A stretch of 64,000 nt of DNA from Fimenecus sp036652055. GTDB taxonomy: Bacteria; Bacillota; Clostridia; Oscillospirales; Acutalibacteraceae. Where the stretch lies: the NCBI GenBank assembly GCA_036652055.1, contig JAVVWP010000006.1, forward strand, positions 5,948-69,947, read 5' to 3'. The notes under the pieces were generated by a model. The model was not told the origin of the DNA, ran no database searches, and was given only the letters and a program-made list of their open reading frames with translations. Numbering within the stretch: the stretch's first letter is position 1; the number at the start of each line of letters is the position of its first letter. The translations under genes and the position numbers were made by a program. Shown here piece by piece: positions 47,121-55,214 of this stretch.

Positions 47121-49169
47121 ATGGGATTTAAATATGCACTTGCAGGAAATCCAAACTGTGGAAAGACAACCCTTTTTAATGCGGTAACAGGCAGTAACCA
47201 ATATGTTGGAAACTGGCCAGGGGTAACCGTTGAAAAAAAAGAGGGCAAAATCACTCACGATAATATGGAAGCGTCTATTGTTGACCTGCCGGGGATATAT
47301 TCGCTTTCTCCATATTCAATGGAGGAGATTGTTACAAGGAATTATATTTTAGATGAAAAGCCTGACCTTATAATAAACATAGTTGATGCGACCAATCTTG
47401 AAAGAAATCTTTATTTAAGTTTACAGCTTGCAGAAACAGGCATACCAATGGTAATAGCACTTAATATGATAGATATGGTTGAAAAAAGCGGAGATGTAAT
47501 TGATTTTAATATGCTCTCAGCACTTATCGGGATTAAAATCGTTCCTATTTCTGCCGCAAAAGGAACAGGAATTCACAAGCTTCTTCACGCTGCAAATCAC
47601 GAGGCGTTACACGGCAGTGAGCGTGGCAATAAGCATCTTGATAAACATCTTAATATGTGTACTCCTCCTGATATATATTTTGGAACATTAAAAAAAGCGG
47701 TTAATCAAATTGAAGAAATAATAAAAGAAACTTCAAAAGAGAAAAAAATGCCACTTCGTTGGTCGGCAGTTAAACTAATTGAGGGCGATGAGCCAACACT
47801 TCAAAAGCTAAATTTAACAGATAGTCAGCTTTCGTGTATTGAATCGATTGTTTCAGAGCTTGAAACAAAAAACATAGACAGAGAAATGATTATAGCAGAC
47901 CAAAAATATCAGTATATTTGCTCGATTACAGATAAGGCGGTCAAAAAGAAACACGCAGCAGGGCATCTTACTATTTCCGATAAAATTGACAGAGTTGTCA
48001 CAAACAGAGTGTTTGCAATTCCGCTGTTTTTTGCATTGATGCTTTTAATATTTTATATAACCTTTGGAGCGCTCGGTGCAAATCTTACTGCAATCGTTGA
48101 CAATCTTATCAATGTTCGCTTTTCATCTTTTATGAATGATTGGCTTGTGAATTTAGGTGCATCGCAGTGGGCGGTTGGTCTTGTGTGCGATGGAATAATT
48201 GGTGGTGTCGGGGCTGTATTGTCATTCTTCCCACAAATTTTACTTCTGTTTTTCTTCCTTTCAATTTTAGAAGATAGCGGATATATGTCAAGAGCAGCAT
48301 TTATAATGGATAAGGCACTTCATTCGATAGGGCTTTCTGGAAAATCGTTTGTGCCAATGATAATGGGATTTGGCTGTTCTGTGCCTGCGATTATGGCGAC
48401 TCGAACGCTTGAAAACGAAAAAGACAGAAGAATAACAATGATGTTAATTCCGTTTATGTCGTGCAGTGCTAAAATGCCTGTTTATTCAATGTTTATAATG
48501 GCGTTTTTCCCAAACAAAAGAGGGCTTGTGGTAGCCTCGCTTTATATGCTTGGTGCAATAGTTGCCATTCTTTCAGCCTTTATACTACAAAAAACAGTAT
48601 TAAAGGGAGGGCATGCACCTTTTGTTATGGAGCTTCCGCCATATAGACTGCCGACAGGAAAGACATTGGGGCTTCACTTATATGACAAAATTAAAGACTT
48701 TATGACAAAGGCAGGAACGGTTCTTTTAGGTGCAAGCGTTGTAATTTGGTTCTGCCAATATTTCACATTTTCACTTACTCACGCAGAAAATAGTGCTGAT
48801 AGTATTTTGGGTGCAATAGGCACATTTATAGCACCTGTTTTCACTCCACTCGGATTTGGCGACTGGCAATCTTCTGTTTCAATGGTAACAGGTTTAATTG
48901 CAAGAGAATCAATAGTCAGCACAATGGGAATTTTGTTCGGGACAGGCGAGGCTTCTATTTCAAGCGTTATTGCCGGGGTGTATTCACCAGCGTCTGCCTA
49001 TTCATTTATGACCTTTGCACTTCTTTCAATTCCGTGCATTGCAGCAGTAACAACAATGAGAAAAGAAATGAATTCCAGAAAATGGACTTTAATAGCACTG
49101 TCTTTTCAAGCTGTGATGGCGTACATTATTACATTTATTGTATATAATGTATGTAGGGTGGTGATGTAA
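47121..49169 (+). CDS. feoB: Ferrous iron transporter FeoB
   Basis: FeoB moves Fe2+ across the membrane. The N-terminal G domain has G1 GNPNCGKTTLFN near residue 9, G2/G3 WPGVTVEKKEG and DLPGIYSL, and G4 LNMID. The membrane part begins near residue 285 and has the two Gate motifs, with conserved Cys in GFGCSVPAIMATR and a FMSCSAKMPVY segment. Length 682 is normal. It is followed with a one-base overlap by the small Cys-rich protein. Confidence 0.97.
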   Translation: MGFKYALAGNPNCGKTTLFNAVTGSNQYVGNWPGVTVEKKEGKITHDNMEASIVDLPGIYSLSPYSMEEIVTRNYILDEKPDLIINIVDATNLERNLYLSLQLAETGIPMVIALNMIDMVEKSGDVIDFNMLSALIGIKIVPISAAKGTGIHKLLHAANHEALHGSERGNKHLDKHLNMCTPPDIYFGTLKKAVNQIEEIIKETSKEKKMPLRWSAVKLIEGDEPTLQKLNLTDSQLSCIESIVSELETKNIDREMIIADQKYQYICSITDKAVKKKHAAGHLTISDKIDRVVTNRVFAIPLFFALMLLIFYITFGALGANLTAIVDNLINVRFSSFMNDWLVNLGASQWAVGLVCDGIIGGVGAVLSFFPQILLLFFFLSILEDSGYMSRAAFIMDKALHSIGLSGKSFVPMIMGFGCSVPAIMATRTLENEKDRRITMMLIPFMSCSAKMPVYSMFIMAFFPNKRGLVVASLYMLGAIVAILSAFILQKTVLKGGHAPFVMELPPYRLPTGKTLGLHLYDKIKDFMTKAGTVLLGASVVIWFCQYFTFSLTHAENSADSILGAIGTFIAPVFTPLGFGDWQSSVSMVTGLIARESIVSTMGILFGTGEASISSVIAGVYSPASAYSFMTFALLSIPCIAAVTTMRKEMNSRKWTLIALSFQAVMAYIITFIVYNVCRVVM

Positions 49170-49351
49170 TGACATTTATCGATTTTGTAATTCTTTCTAT
49201 CGCAGCGGTGCTTGTCGGAGTGTTTATTTACTATAAAGTCAGAAAGGCAAAAGGCAAAGGCTGTGACGGATGTTGTTCCTCTTGTGACAAGTGCGGTGGT
49301 TGTAATAAAGGTTGCAATTTAAATGATAGTGACAATGGCAGTAAGAAATAA
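49169..49351 (+). CDS. FeoB-associated Cys-rich membrane protein
   Basis: The 60-residue protein has one membrane helix (about residues 5-24) and a tail with eight cysteines in CDGCC, CDKCGGC and KGC groups. This matches the FeoB-associated Cys-rich (FeoC-like position) family found downstream of feoB in Firmicutes. It may bind iron or a metal cluster, though the role is not known. The start overlaps the feoB stop by one base (TAATG). Confidence 0.85.
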   Translation: MTFIDFVILSIAAVLVGVFIYYKVRKAKGKGCDGCCSSCDKCGGCNKGCNLNDSDNGSKK

Positions 49352-49365
49352 ACATAGCAACCCTC

Positions 49366-49466
49366 TACGCTCCTTCTGGAGGAAAACCCCAACGCTTCCT
49401 CTTAAGGAAAACCCCAACGCTTCCTCTGGAGGAAGCTGTCGACCGCAGTCGACTGAAGGAGGGAGC
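49366..49466. repeat. Second two-hairpin repeat cluster, with half-unit duplications
   Basis: One full unit lies at 49419-49466: first hairpin GCTTCCT (49419-49425) with AGGAAGC (49430-49436), then GTCGAC-CGCA-GTCGAC (49438-49453), then the GGAGGGAGC tail. Before it two partial copies of the first hairpin (at about 49371 and 49394) are joined by AAAACCCCAACG. It is the same family as the units at 7.96-8.18 kb. The rest of the 49352-49539 gap has no gene. Confidence 0.85.
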
Positions 49467-49539
49467 AACTAAGACAAAAGCAAATCCAAGCAACTATAAA
49501 TTTCCCTCGGGAAAAGTTCGTTTTGAAAGTGAAAAGCTT

Positions 49540-49920
49540 ATGGAAAACAATAAAAAGGTAACCTCATCACTTGAAGATTATCTTGAAACAATATTTATAT
49601 TACAAACCGAAAAAAATGCGATAAGGGTAACAGATATTGCATTGGCACTGGGCGTTTCAAAGCCAAGTGTAAATCACGCCGTATCGCATTTGATTTCAGA
49701 AGGGTATATTGAACACGAAAGCTATGGGGATATAATTTTAACTCCCTCTGGCGAAACATATGCTGCCAATATTTTAAGGCGGCATAAAATGATTAAGCAC
49801 TTTTTAGTTAATACTCTCGGTGTTAATGATGACTTAGCGGAAGAAGATGCGTGCAGAATGGAACATGTTATGAGTTCTCAAACGATTGAAAAGCTGTATG
49901 AGTACTTAGACAAAAATTAA
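49540..49920 (+). CDS. DtxR/MntR-type metal-dependent transcriptional regulator
   Basis: The 126-residue protein begins with SLEDYLETIF, followed by a winged helix (RVTDIALALGVSKPSVNHAVSHL) and a dimerisation part with RRHKMIKHFLV and EEDACRMEHVMS, which carries the metal ligands (Glu, Cys, His). It lacks the SH3-like third domain, as in MntR. Being downstream of feoABC, it is the best candidate to bind the TTAG-T-CTAA site before feoA. The binding site before its ATG is weak. Confidence 0.88.
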   Translation: MENNKKVTSSLEDYLETIFILQTEKNAIRVTDIALALGVSKPSVNHAVSHLISEGYIEHESYGDIILTPSGETYAANILRRHKMIKHFLVNTLGVNDDLAEEDACRMEHVMSSQTIEKLYEYLDKN

Positions 49921-49953
49921 AAATAAAATGACAAACGATTAAAATAAAAGGTG

Positions 49954-51189
49954 TTGATTAAAATAGCTTATGGTCTTTTAGGTGAGCATTTAGCTCATAG
50001 CTTTTCGCCCGAAATTCACAGGTTTTTTGGCGGATACGAATATAAAATTTTCGAAATAGATGAAAACAATCTAAAAGAATTTCTAAAAGGTAGCGAATGG
50101 GAGGGGCTTAATGTCACAATCCCATATAAAAAAGCGGTTATAAAGCATTTGGACAAGGTTTCAAAAAACGCTTTTGATATAGGCAGTGTTAATACAATAA
50201 TCAAAAATGCGAATGGCGAAAAAATTGGCTATAATACTGATTTTGATGGGTTTTCATATCTTCTAAGTGCAAACAATATTGATGTAGAAAACAAAAAAGT
50301 CCTTGTTTTAGGTTCAGGCGGTGCATCACTTGCAGTAAAGGCGGTTTTAAATTCAAAAAAAGCGAGCGAAATAATTACAATTTCACGAACAGGTGAAAAT
50401 AATTATGAAAATCTTGAAAGAAATTTTGATGCAGATATAATTATAAACACAACGCCTGTCGGAATGTTCCCAAATAATTTGAAATCACCTATTGACTTAG
50501 TAGGCTTTAAAAAGCTTTCGGCAGTCATTGATATTATTTACAATCCGCTAAACACACAGCTTTTGTTAGATGCAAAAAAGCGAAATATAAAAACTGCCAA
50601 TGGACTTTCAATGCTTGTTGCACAAGCAAAATCGGCGTCAGAGCTTTTTCAAAGCAAAAAGATTAAAGACGAAAAAACCGCATATTGCCTAAATGAGCTT
50701 TCAAAAAAACTTAGAAATATTATTTTAATCGGAATGCCTGGATGTGGCAAAACCTCGATTGGAAATGCACTCTCTAAAAAGCTTTCACGCAGTATAATTG
50801 ACCTTGATGAGGAAATAGTAAAGAATGAAAAAATAAGTATTCCAGAAATATTTTCGCAAATAGGTGAAGATGGATTTAGAAAAAAAGAAATTGAAGCAGC
50901 TAAAGAATTTGGGAAACGCTCGGGAATAATTCTTTCAACAGGTGGCGGAATTGTATTAAACGAAGAAAACTATAATTCACTTCATCAAAATGGAATTGTA
51001 ATTTTTATAAATCGAGATGTGAATGTTCTCCCGACAAAAGGCAGACCGCTTTCTGAAAAGACGGACTTAAATCTTATGTATAAAACAAGACTTCCACTTT
51101 ATAAAGCATTTGCAGACATTGAAATAGATGGAAATGATGAGATTTCAAATGTTGCTGATAAAATAATAAAAGTTATAAAGGAATGGTAA
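49954..51189 (+). CDS. aroE-aroK: Fused shikimate dehydrogenase / shikimate kinase
   Basis: Two enzymes of aromatic amino acid synthesis are in one chain. Residues 1 to about 255 are AroE: IAYGLLGEHLAHSFSPE, NVTIPYKKAV, VLGSGGASLAVKAVL (NADP loop), and a catalytic Lys in YKKAV. Residues from about 256 are AroK: P-loop GMPGCGKTSIG near residue 260, DLDEEIVK, and STGGGIV. The start is ambiguous: GTG 49951, TTG 49954 or ATT 49957 share the same AAAGG; the last has the best spacing. The stop lies inside the aroQ leader. Confidence 0.92.
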   Translation: MIKIAYGLLGEHLAHSFSPEIHRFFGGYEYKIFEIDENNLKEFLKGSEWEGLNVTIPYKKAVIKHLDKVSKNAFDIGSVNTIIKNANGEKIGYNTDFDGFSYLLSANNIDVENKKVLVLGSGGASLAVKAVLNSKKASEIITISRTGENNYENLERNFDADIIINTTPVGMFPNNLKSPIDLVGFKKLSAVIDIIYNPLNTQLLLDAKKRNIKTANGLSMLVAQAKSASELFQSKKIKDEKTAYCLNELSKKLRNIILIGMPGCGKTSIGNALSKKLSRSIIDLDEEIVKNEKISIPEIFSQIGEDGFRKKEIEAAKEFGKRSGIILSTGGGIVLNEENYNSLHQNGIVIFINRDVNVLPTKGRPLSEKTDLNLMYKTRLPLYKAFADIEIDGNDEISNVADKIIKVIKEW

Positions 51190-51191
51190 AA

Positions 51192-51632
51192 ATGAAAAAA
51201 ATACTTGTAATTAATGGCCCAAATCTTAATTTCCTCGGAATTCGTGAGCCTGAAATTTATGGCACAGAAACTTATACGGATTTAGTAAAATCAATTGAGG
51301 GCTGGGCAAAAGAAATCGGAATGGAAGTTAGATGTGTCCAGTCAAACCACGAGGGCGTTATCATTGATGAAATTCAAAATGCCTATAAAAAATATGACGG
51401 AATTATCATAAATGCAGGTGGATACACGCACACAAGCATAGCAATAATGGACGCTGTAAAGGCAGTTGGAATTGATACCGTAGAGGTTCATCTTAGTGAT
51501 ATAGATGGCCGTGAAGATTTTAGGCGTATGTCATATGTTGGGCTTGCCTGCAAAGAGCATTTTATAGGGCTTTCATTTGAGGGATATAAATTGGCACTTG
51601 AATATCTATTTGACGGCAATATCTATAATTAA
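51192..51632 (+). CDS. aroQ: 3-dehydroquinate dehydratase, type II
   Basis: AroQ makes 3-dehydroshikimate, the substrate of AroE encoded just before it. The protein begins MKKILVINGPNLNFLGIREPEIYG, carrying the catalytic Tyr on the flexible loop, and has the conserved INAGGYTHTSIAI and EVHLSDIDGREDFRR motifs. I prefer ATG 51192, nine bases after AAAGGA, over ATG 51183, which directly abuts it. The length of 146 residues is typical. Confidence 0.95.
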   Translation: MKKILVINGPNLNFLGIREPEIYGTETYTDLVKSIEGWAKEIGMEVRCVQSNHEGVIIDEIQNAYKKYDGIIINAGGYTHTSIAIMDAVKAVGIDTVEVHLSDIDGREDFRRMSYVGLACKEHFIGLSFEGYKLALEYLFDGNIYN

Positions 51633-51643
51633 CTATTAACAAC

Positions 51644-51698
51644 AAAATCGGAACAATCTTCTATCAGTGATAGCTTAGATTGTTCCGATTTTTTATTT
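51644..51698 (+). terminator. Terminator after aroQ
   Basis: A 16-bp perfect stem (51644-51659 with 51677-51692) with an inner CTATC/GATAG stem, followed by T-rich sequence. Confidence 0.92.
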
Positions 51699-51744
51699 TT
51701 AGGTTAAATTTCAGTTGCTATGTAATTTACAAATGCTGATTTTA

Positions 51745-52155
51745 TTAATCTTCATCTTCATCTTCATCGTATTCATCATCATCTTCATCATTTCTATTTA
51801 GCTTAGTCATAAGTGCCTCTATTTGCGTTTTGAGTTCTTCATCAAAGCTAACATTCGGGCGGTCTAATTCGACTTTACATATGATGCTGTCTTTAGTCAC
51901 AAACATAACTCTAACAAAGAAAATCTCTTTAACTTTATCATAAACTCTGCCAGCACTCATTGTTCCATTTATAGATGTATATGATGAATTAGCAACATAA
52001 CCAATAGTACCAATCATTGGCAAAAAGGCTTTAATAGCCTCAGAGTCACATTCGTTTGTTGGTTCTTTTTCGCAAGCAATAACATTGCCGATTTTAAACG
52101 GAGCTTTACCATAATAGTGATTAATCCCCGTGATTGTAACATACATTTTTTTCAT
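51745..52155 (-). CDS. Stand-alone HIRAN domain protein with acidic tail
   Basis: The true start is ATG 52155: AAAGGAG lies nine bases upstream, and the preceding in-frame part is not protein-like. The product of 136 residues is a single HIRAN domain, shown by TITGINHYYG, a basic/acidic EKEPTNECDSEAIKAFL segment and GTIGYVANS. HIRAN domains bind 3' single-stranded DNA ends and usually accompany helicases (HLTF/Rad5) or nucleases; here it stands alone. The last 14 residues are almost all Asp and Glu, a DNA-mimic-like tail. Its function is unknown. Confidence 0.8.
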   Translation of the reverse strand: MKKMYVTITGINHYYGKAPFKIGNVIACEKEPTNECDSEAIKAFLPMIGTIGYVANSSYTSINGTMSAGRVYDKVKEIFFVRVMFVTKDSIICKVELDRPNVSFDEELKTQIEALMTKLNRNDEDDDEYDEDEDED

Positions 52156-52297
52156 AGTTGTCACTCCTTTTCTTTTTCTATATTCTATGCCTTTGTCGCA
52201 GAAAACACAAAAATAAAAGAGGGGATAAGTCCAATAAAAAGGACTTTGCACGGGGCAATAATACAGCAAATAACAAAATAATTAGCATAAATGTTGA

Positions 52298-52456
52298 CAA
52301 ATTATATCTATATTAAAAAATATTGAGGGGGCTTATATTGATGCAGAGTGGAAAGACCTTTTACACCCAGTATCATCGCATTGTTTCACAGAAAATGATA
52401 GAATGAAAAAAATATGGAGAGAAAACAAAAACAAACACAAAAGCAGTATGATGTAA
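52298..52456 (+). pseudogene. Possible decayed reading frame
   Basis: A frame of about 52 codons runs without a stop to TAA at 52454-52456. Its protein-like part is IDAEWKDLLHPVSSHCFTEN, followed by DRMKKIWRENKNKHKSS. It has no ordinary start codon and no binding site in frame. It could be the 3' end of a lost gene. I do not recognise it. The stop overlaps the terminator-like repeat at 52440. Confidence 0.25.
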
Positions 52457-52479
52457 TTGAATATGTCACACTGCTTTTT
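52440..52479 (-). terminator. Terminator of the sulfatase gene, member of a dispersed repeat
   Basis: Read on the reverse strand, AAAGCAGTGTGA pairs (with one G-U) with TCATACTGCTTTT across a 14-base loop, 6 bases after the sulfatase stop. The same hairpin, about 90% identical over 39 bases, ends each RelB/YafQ unit at 62.9 and 63.9 kb. Confidence 0.8.
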
Positions 52480-52484
52480 CTTTG

Positions 52485-53873
52485 CTAAATTTTAAATCCA
52501 TCTCCCAATTTATCAAGCCATTTTTTTAGCTCGTTTCGGAAATATATAAACAGCTCCTTGTTATCTTCATTAATTCGTATTGGCGTCTTTTCATACTTAT
52601 CATTTTGTAAATCAAATATGAATTCATCGCTTGCATCAAACAATGTTGTCCTTTTATCACAAACATATGTATATCTGCTACTTTTGAGGCATCTGTATCC
52701 ATAATCAATCGGATTTTCATTTTTATCTTTAAACACTGCTGATGGTTCACCATAATTTGCTATGTAGAGTGTTTCATATATATTGCGGTCAGTTTTTTCT
52801 AAAACAACTGGTGCAAAGCTTATTCCATCAAACTTATTTTTTATAGGTATATCGGCTAATTCTAATAATGTTGGAGCATGATCTGGACTTCCTATTAACT
52901 GGTTGCTTACGCCTTGCCTCACAGCACCGCCAATTATAAAGGGTATATTAGTCGCTTCTTCATACCAAATTGCTTTTCCATACAGCCCATGCGACCCCAT
53001 TAAATCACCATGGTCCGATGACACCACTATTATGGTGTTTTCATATAAACCATTATTTTTAAGAAAATCTAATATCTTTCCCAAATAATAATCAATACCG
53101 CTGATTGCAGCATAATATTTTTTTGTGTTCGCAATTATATCCTTCGTCTTTCTGTCAAATACTTGAGAACCATCAATTGTAGTTGCACCCACATTTTCAC
53201 GCAAGTTAAGCTTTTTGTCGATATATTCATTTAAAAAACATTTTGGTACTAAATCATAATCCGTATGTGGAGGATTGTATGACAAAAACATTGCAAACGG
53301 ATTTTCACTATTCATTACATCCTTAATATAATTCAATGCAATTTCAGTTTCATGCTCTACTGACCATTTGTTTTTAATCTTTATCATCTTTCTACTATCT
53401 GTCCAATAGTGTGGATTTAGATGGTCATCAAATGTTCCATATGAATACCAAAAATCTACACCATGTCGCCTTTTTCCAGGTGGTGTATAAGCGTCCCACT
53501 GAGTTGCACCATCATGAGGTTTTGGCCTTTTTCTTGCACTTGGAATATCTAAATGCCACTTTCCTATGTATGCGGTATTATAGTTTTCTGATTTCAAAAC
53601 ATCAGTGATACAGAGTTGATTTTCGTTTAGCTCAACATCCCAAACTGGTTTGCAATTTCCGACAACGCCATTTCTTAAAGGATAAGTTCCACTCATAAGA
53701 CACGCTCTGTGCGGAGAACATATTGGGCATGTGCTATATGCTCTTTCAAAAACAAAGCTCTCCTGCGCAAAATTATCAAGGTTTGGGGTTTTTATATCTT
53801 TATTATATCTTCCCATTGAATGCTTTCCCCATTGATCAGCAAATATATAAATAATATTTTTTCGTTTGTTCAA
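52485..53873 (-). CDS. Sulfatase (arylsulfatase family, Cys type)
   Basis: The active-site motif C52-S-P-H-R56 followed by ACLMSG is the formylglycine site of type I sulfatases; in an anaerobe it would be matured by a radical SAM enzyme, not seen here. Metal-binding parts are FADQWG (D13, Q14) near the N-terminus and SSDHGDLMGSHG near residue 285. The 462-residue protein has no signal peptide, so it would act in the cytoplasm on imported sulfated sugars, or on another sulfate or phosphonate ester. It follows the PHP gene, 47 bases downstream on the same strand. Confidence 0.9.
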   Translation of the reverse strand: MNKRKNIIYIFADQWGKHSMGRYNKDIKTPNLDNFAQESFVFERAYSTCPICSPHRACLMSGTYPLRNGVVGNCKPVWDVELNENQLCITDVLKSENYNTAYIGKWHLDIPSARKRPKPHDGATQWDAYTPPGKRRHGVDFWYSYGTFDDHLNPHYWTDSRKMIKIKNKWSVEHETEIALNYIKDVMNSENPFAMFLSYNPPHTDYDLVPKCFLNEYIDKKLNLRENVGATTIDGSQVFDRKTKDIIANTKKYYAAISGIDYYLGKILDFLKNNGLYENTIIVVSSDHGDLMGSHGLYGKAIWYEEATNIPFIIGGAVRQGVSNQLIGSPDHAPTLLELADIPIKNKFDGISFAPVVLEKTDRNIYETLYIANYGEPSAVFKDKNENPIDYGYRCLKSSRYTYVCDKRTTLFDASDEFIFDLQNDKYEKTPIRINEDNKELFIYFRNELKKWLDKLGDGFKI

Positions 53874-53920
53874 GCCATTCTCTCCTTTTCACAGCAATTT
53901 TTAATTATTAGAATGATAAG

Positions 53921-54718
53921 TTAATATTTCAAAATATCTATTAAATCGTCTTCAGTAATATTCAAATAATCAATTACATCATCAGCAACTCTAATTCGTT
54001 TCATCTTTGCAATACGATGCGTATCTGAACCAAAACTAAATTTACAGCCGACATTTTTTGCTATCTTAAACATTCTTAGATAAGTTTTCTCAAAATCTAT
54101 AATAGGCTTTTCGCAAAAAATAGCAGTATTTATTTCAATTCCTGTGTTGTATTCATTGGCGGTATTGAAACACTCTCTAAACTTGCTGTCTGATATATAA
54201 TTGAAAATTTCAGTTAATTGCTCTGGTTTTTCCCAACCACACGGCTCAAAAGGGTGAGCTACAGAAGTTGCAATTCCTTTTTTTACCATTTCAATAAAGC
54301 TATCTACGCTGTATTGTGCAATAGCCTCGGTGGTTATTTTATCCTCAGGAATTACAAAACCTTTCATATGATAGTGCGAATGAGGCACAAGAACATAATC
54401 AAACAAAGAGGCATTTTCTTTAGTCAATCCCAAAGTACCCATTGCAAATTCTGTTTCACAGCCAAATAAAATATTAAGACCTTTTCTATCGATAGTTTCA
54501 AGTTCTTTTTTAGTCTGCAAAACATAATCAATGTCTTGTCCTTCATAAAAGCTGTTAAGTTTGTAGTTAACATCGGTATCCCACAGATGGTCCGAAATTC
54601 CCAATGTTGAAAGCCCCTGATTTATTGCTTCATCTATATAATTCTTTAGTGTGGCAGTTGTGTCATCACTGCATTTAGATAAGTGCGTGTGTACATGTAT
54701 ATCGTGTTTAATTTTCAT
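53921..54718 (-). CDS. PHP-domain phosphatase (histidinol-phosphatase-like)
   Basis: PHP domains are polynuclear-metal phosphoesterases. The metal ligands show as HDIHVHTHLS near residue 5, the GISDHLWDT motif, EINTAIF, and GSDTHRI near the end. At 265 residues it resembles HisK-type histidinol phosphatase, but no his genes are near, so it may act on a sugar phosphate linked to the sulfatase beside it. GGAGGAACG precedes the ATG. Confidence 0.85.
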   Translation of the reverse strand: MKIKHDIHVHTHLSKCSDDTTATLKNYIDEAINQGLSTLGISDHLWDTDVNYKLNSFYEGQDIDYVLQTKKELETIDRKGLNILFGCETEFAMGTLGLTKENASLFDYVLVPHSHYHMKGFVIPEDKITTEAIAQYSVDSFIEMVKKGIATSVAHPFEPCGWEKPEQLTEIFNYISDSKFRECFNTANEYNTGIEINTAIFCEKPIIDFEKTYLRMFKIAKNVGCKFSFGSDTHRIAKMKRIRVADDVIDYLNITEDDLIDILKY

Positions 54719-54977
54719 TATAGCGTTCCTCCATTATTAGTGCCTGCAATGCTAAAATCAATAGAGATTTTTAAAAGTTTCTAAATTAGCTTTTCAGCCG
54801 AAGAATTGCATTCTACACTTTCTCTTTTTCAAACAATTCTCTGCGAAATATTCACAATAAACTGAAATCAGCGGATTATAAAGCAAGGTTATCATACGCC
54901 TTATATGTATAATTTGTCAACACTGATACAAATTGTTTAATTTTTTGCTGTAAATATTTGCTTTTTTCGCTTTCGCA

Positions 54978-55023
54978 CAAAAAAATAGCAGGCAAAGAGC
55001 AACTTTTAAAGCTCATTGCCTGC
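54978..55023 (-). terminator. Rho-independent terminator (reverse strand)
   Basis: GCAGGCAA (54988-54995) with TTGCCTGC (55016-55023) plus an inner GAGC/GCTC stem, followed on the reverse strand by a seven-T run. It probably ends the zinc-ribbon protein transcript. Confidence 0.85.
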
Positions 55024-55074
55024 CGATTGTAAGCTATAATCATTTGTGTTTGCTATCTCTCCTTTCCAAAACAA

Positions 55075-55106
55075 ACTCCCCTATCGCCATTTTGTGATAG
55101 GGGAGT
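55075..55106. terminator. Hairpin terminator downstream of the zinc-ribbon gene
   Basis: An 11-bp perfect stem, ACTCCCCTATC (55075-55085) with its complement (55096-55106). No clear T run on the reverse strand, so it may be a partial stop ahead of the stronger hairpin. Confidence 0.55.
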
Positions 55107-55214
55107 AAATTATTATTTCAAATGCTATATTTCCCCGATAAAGGGAGGCTTATTTAAGTCAATACAATCTATGGCAAAGATAGTTTTGAATAATGATTTG
55201 CATTTGTCATTTAA

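Larger units (their letters stand above)
54719..55214. other. Gene-free region with promoter and two terminator hairpins
   Basis: No gene is visible. On the reverse strand TTGACA (54915-54920) and TATGAT (54891-54896), 18 bases apart, form a probable promoter for the PHP-sulfatase pair. Two hairpins listed separately lie at 54988-55023 and 55075-55106. Confidence 0.6.

Noticed and set aside
52441..52479. Forward-strand terminator for the remnant frame
   Set aside because: The stem has an A-C mismatch on the forward strand but a G-U pair on the reverse strand, so it fits the sulfatase transcript better.
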